DNA of 64,000 nt from Pararge aegeria (taxonomy: Eukaryota; Arthropoda; Insecta; Lepidoptera; Nymphalidae). Below are positions 61,443 to 64,000 of the stretch, one piece after another. Where the stretch lies: NCBI RefSeq assembly GCF_905163445.1, contig NC_053183.1, positions 3,038,001-3,102,000 of the forward strand, read 5' to 3'. The stretch's first letter is position 1. Each line of letters begins with the position of its first letter. A program made the position numbers and the translations under genes. The notes beneath the pieces were generated by a model. That model was not told the DNA's origin, did no database searches, and worked only from the letters and a program-made list of their open reading frames with translations.

Positions 61443-63004
61443 ATAATACGAGGACTATAATCATCTTCTTCAGCCTATTTACTTTTAGATATTTTCACTC
61501 TACGTATTCCGATTGCTGCGTATGACACAACAAACTGTATTGCACCCAGCACTTTAATTAGGAATATTAAGCAGATGCACCGCGTTCTGATGCATCTATT
61601 TAACGGCATTCGCGTTAAGTACCACTAAGTGTCGCGCCATATATTTATTAGACCCCTCCTCACTCACAACGACCTCTTTCACTGGACAGTCTTCTTTATT
61701 CCATTTCGGACGTTAATTGAATTCACTTTTCACTGCTCCGATAATTTCACTTTCCTATGTTAACATCCTTGTTAGTTGTAGTTGGAAAGAAATCTCCCAT
61801 GTAGCACGAATAATTAAATTCTTCCTAGTGGATGGGAGATTTTTTTTCTTTTCATCGGTGTCAATTCTTTTGTAAACAACTTAAAGTTAAACCATTGCAG
61901 GTCTAAAATATTGCAGTTCTTTTTTACAAAGTACAAGTGTAAAGGATGGCAGTTGGCACTACATTTAGACCCGTAAATATAGTTTAGTTCAGAGATAAAA
62001 CAGACCCAACGTCTAAATAGTCTTCTGTCTATTCTCTTGTACTGTCTGTGTACTAGTCTGATGTCTTTTTTTTTTTTAACCAATAAAAGTTCGCTCTTGA
62101 CTAAGTGGTGATGCAGTCTTAAATGCTAGGGGGCTAAACTTTTAGGGGTATGGCAATCGATTTCCATGCAGTGTCATACCGGAAATTTGAATCGCGGCAA
62201 GTCCTTCTGGTTAAAATTCAACAAATTGAAAACCGACAAAATTCAGAAATTAAATGAAATTCCCAAATTTTCTGACCTACCATTCTTAAAACCACTACTT
62301 TTACTACTGCGTCAGAGAGGTCGTATAATCACCGTATGTGATGTTACATGCTTAAGTCAATATCAGATGCAAGCAAGGTTGTAAATCTGCAAATGATTTT
62401 ATAGTTAAGCAACGAAAAACCATATAATATAAACTATCGTCAAAATTAGCTTTATTGATATCCTGCAGCTAGACAAGGATCTTTTATAAGAGACATATTA
62501 GAGCTAAAACCCGCCTCGCTGTTCCGTGTTCCACGATTGGCGGGCTTGGTGGTAAAATTCAAATGATATTATGATATAGAATCCACAATACCTGTTGTTC
62601 GTGCGTAAATAAACGCCGTCTCTATGTAAACAGTGCACTGCGATTGGTCTCAGTGGACGGTAATCCGAGTTTTAAATTAGTTTGTTTTTTGTCACGGGCC
62701 ACCTCGCCCGAACCCGGAATTACTATGAAATGACAGAATTTTATCATTTTTTACAAAGTTGAGTTAAACCCACCCGATACCTACGACTTCACTGTAAATT
62801 AAAATATTTGCTATGCTCGAGTTACTTAATCCTACTCTCCTTTTATCTAACAATAAATAAAGATCCCTAAAAGTACTAGATACTGAAATGTTAGAGACTT
62901 TGAACTACTTAAATCTTCGCACTATTGAATCTTAATAAAAGACTAAAGAGTATCGCTAATGCACCCGTATTTATACAAAATATATTAAGAAAATTAAGCT
63001 CAAT

Positions 63005-63225
63005 TTGCTATGCTATGCTCTGTATGGTGTAATTCATAATTTCTTCAATCCTTATACTCCACACCAAACAGATGCCCTTTACGCACGTTTCGCTCCGAAA
63101 CTGAAGCATCCTCAGGAGATTTTGACTTTACAATGAATAATTGTTAAGATAAATTTATAAGAATTTAGTTTTAAGATTAAATTTCATAATATATCAGGGA
63201 TTTCCGCAAAGTAACGCCTGCTTCA
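63005..63225 (+). repeat. Repeat B, near full length
   Basis: TGTATGGTGTAATTCATAAT, CTTATACTCCACACCAAACA, ACGCACGTTTCGCTCCGAAA, TTTGACTTTACAATGAATAA and ATATATCAGGGATTTCCGC are all present in order. Confidence 0.72.
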
Positions 63226-63764
63226 ATACATATACAACCAATATAAATACAAAATGTTTATCTGGAAACTATGGAATCAACTTGCTATTAAACAAAGCAG
63301 TTAGTCGGATTATTACTAAACAACACAATCAATTAAAAAATAATTAATAAGACATTTGTGGAAATGCTAAATTAAATCAATTTTTACTTTACGAAAATTG
63401 CTTTAAAAAAACTTATTAGTTAGTTATATATTATATAAGTAGTTTCCAACGACATAAATTCAGTGAACGATCTGCCATTTACAAAGAATAATGATAAATG
63501 TTAATTTTAAGCCCCTTTAAAACAGAAGAACATGATACTTTACAATACATAAAATATAATGGTACTATTAGTGTATATAATTCAGTAGGTCATATTTGTT
63601 ACTCATACGATTTAAAATCTGATATGGTGTTATCTGATTTCAATTTAAATATAATTATATTTTAATATGTCATTTGAATTTGCCCAAACGGCATGAATAT
63701 GTTAATATCACATATAACATCATCTCAGGTTTCAACTACTCCTTTTTAATAATCTATATGTTTA

Positions 63765-64000
63765 TATATATAAAATGCAAAGGTGACTGACTGACTGATC
63801 TGACTGCGTGACTGATTGTCAGTTCAACGCACAGCTCTAACCACTTGACAGATCGTGCTGAAATTTTGCACACAGGTAGTTATTACAACGTAGGCATCCG
63901 CTAAAGAAGGATTTTTGAAAATTCCAACACTAAGAGAGTTAAAATCCTTCAATTTATTCAAATAATCAATTTATTTTTCAAGTCACATCCATGAAACTCT
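63765..64000 (+). repeat. Lepidoptera-type repeat with (TGAC)n
   Basis: ATATATATAAAATGCAAAGG, (TGAC)n, CAACGCACAGCTCTAACCAC, AGATCGTGCTGAAATTTTGC and CGTAGGCATCCGCTAAAGAA. It runs to or past the window end. Confidence 0.6.

Larger units (their letters stand above)
24245..64000 (-). other. Notch: Notch intron upstream of the EGF1-3 exon (open at window end)
   Basis: At least 39.8 kb without a recognisable Notch exon. The next upstream exon must end in EGF1 in phase 2 and should carry the signal peptide and the cysteines C1-C4. A scan for an Asn-Gly-Gly EGF signature followed by a suitable donor on the minus strand found none. A small or diverged leader exon could have been missed, and other genes on either strand are possible but none is supported. 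Stretches where I see nothing nameable: 31700-33400, 35430-36800, 37300-39180, 46420-47600, 47720-49890, 50220-51270, 52150-60230 (apart from 56.6 kb) and 61450-62990. Confidence 0.7.

Noticed and set aside
1..64000. CRISPR arrays, operons, phage or bacterial defence systems.
   Set aside because: Spliced EGF exons, SINEs and AT-rich introns show this is an animal nuclear genome; no regular spaced repeats were seen.

Overview
The window is AT-rich eukaryotic DNA. I read it as the 5' part of the Notch receptor gene of a butterfly or moth, on the minus strand, set in very large introns filled with Lepidoptera-type repeats. There is no prokaryotic gene organisation, no operon and no CRISPR array. 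The call rests on three exons on the minus strand whose translations line up, in order and with matching EGF spacing, with the first seven EGF repeats of insect Notch. The repeats (tRNA-derived SINEs with good A and B boxes, LINE tails ending in short tandem repeats, a Helitron-type 3' end, hAT and pogo-type MITEs) agree with Lepidoptera. The species cannot be fixed from this window.

Layout, in the direction of transcription (high to low coordinates). 64000-24245: intron upstream of the first recognised exon, at least 39.8 kb. The exon with the signal peptide and the first half of EGF1 was not found here and probably lies beyond 64000. 24244-23967: exon with the end of EGF1, EGF2 and most of EGF3. 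23966-13627: 10.3 kb intron; its first 1.25 kb holds degenerate partial copies of the end of the preceding exon, with a pogo-type MITE and a SINE fragment among them. 13626-13282: exon with the end of EGF3, EGF4, EGF5 and most of EGF6. 13281-95: 13.2 kb intron rich in nested repeats. 94-1: start of the exon with the end of EGF6 and EGF7, running off the window. Splice sites follow GT/AG and reading frames join across each junction.

The rest is repeats and unassigned intron sequence. Best-defined elements: a SINE family whose B-box region contains TTCCCAC, the reverse complement of the Su(H)/CSL motif; a 481-bp MITE with TA target duplication that still carries a pogo/Tigger-like transposase C-terminus; a 147-bp hAT-type MITE with perfect 13-bp inverted repeats and an 8-bp target duplication; a retroposed fragment with a 16-bp target duplication; and a Helitron-type element interrupting a SINE. 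A CpG-dense, Z-DNA-prone patch near 46.3 kb carries four CACGCG motifs and one Su(H)-type motif.

I did not find a clearly new biological system. The most unusual structures are the decoy-donor array beside the EGF1-3 exon, the apparent loss of O-fucose sites in EGF4 and EGF5, and a set of near-perfect short-loop palindromes that look like template-switch scars. All repeat boundaries were read by eye and are approximate unless a target duplication is given.
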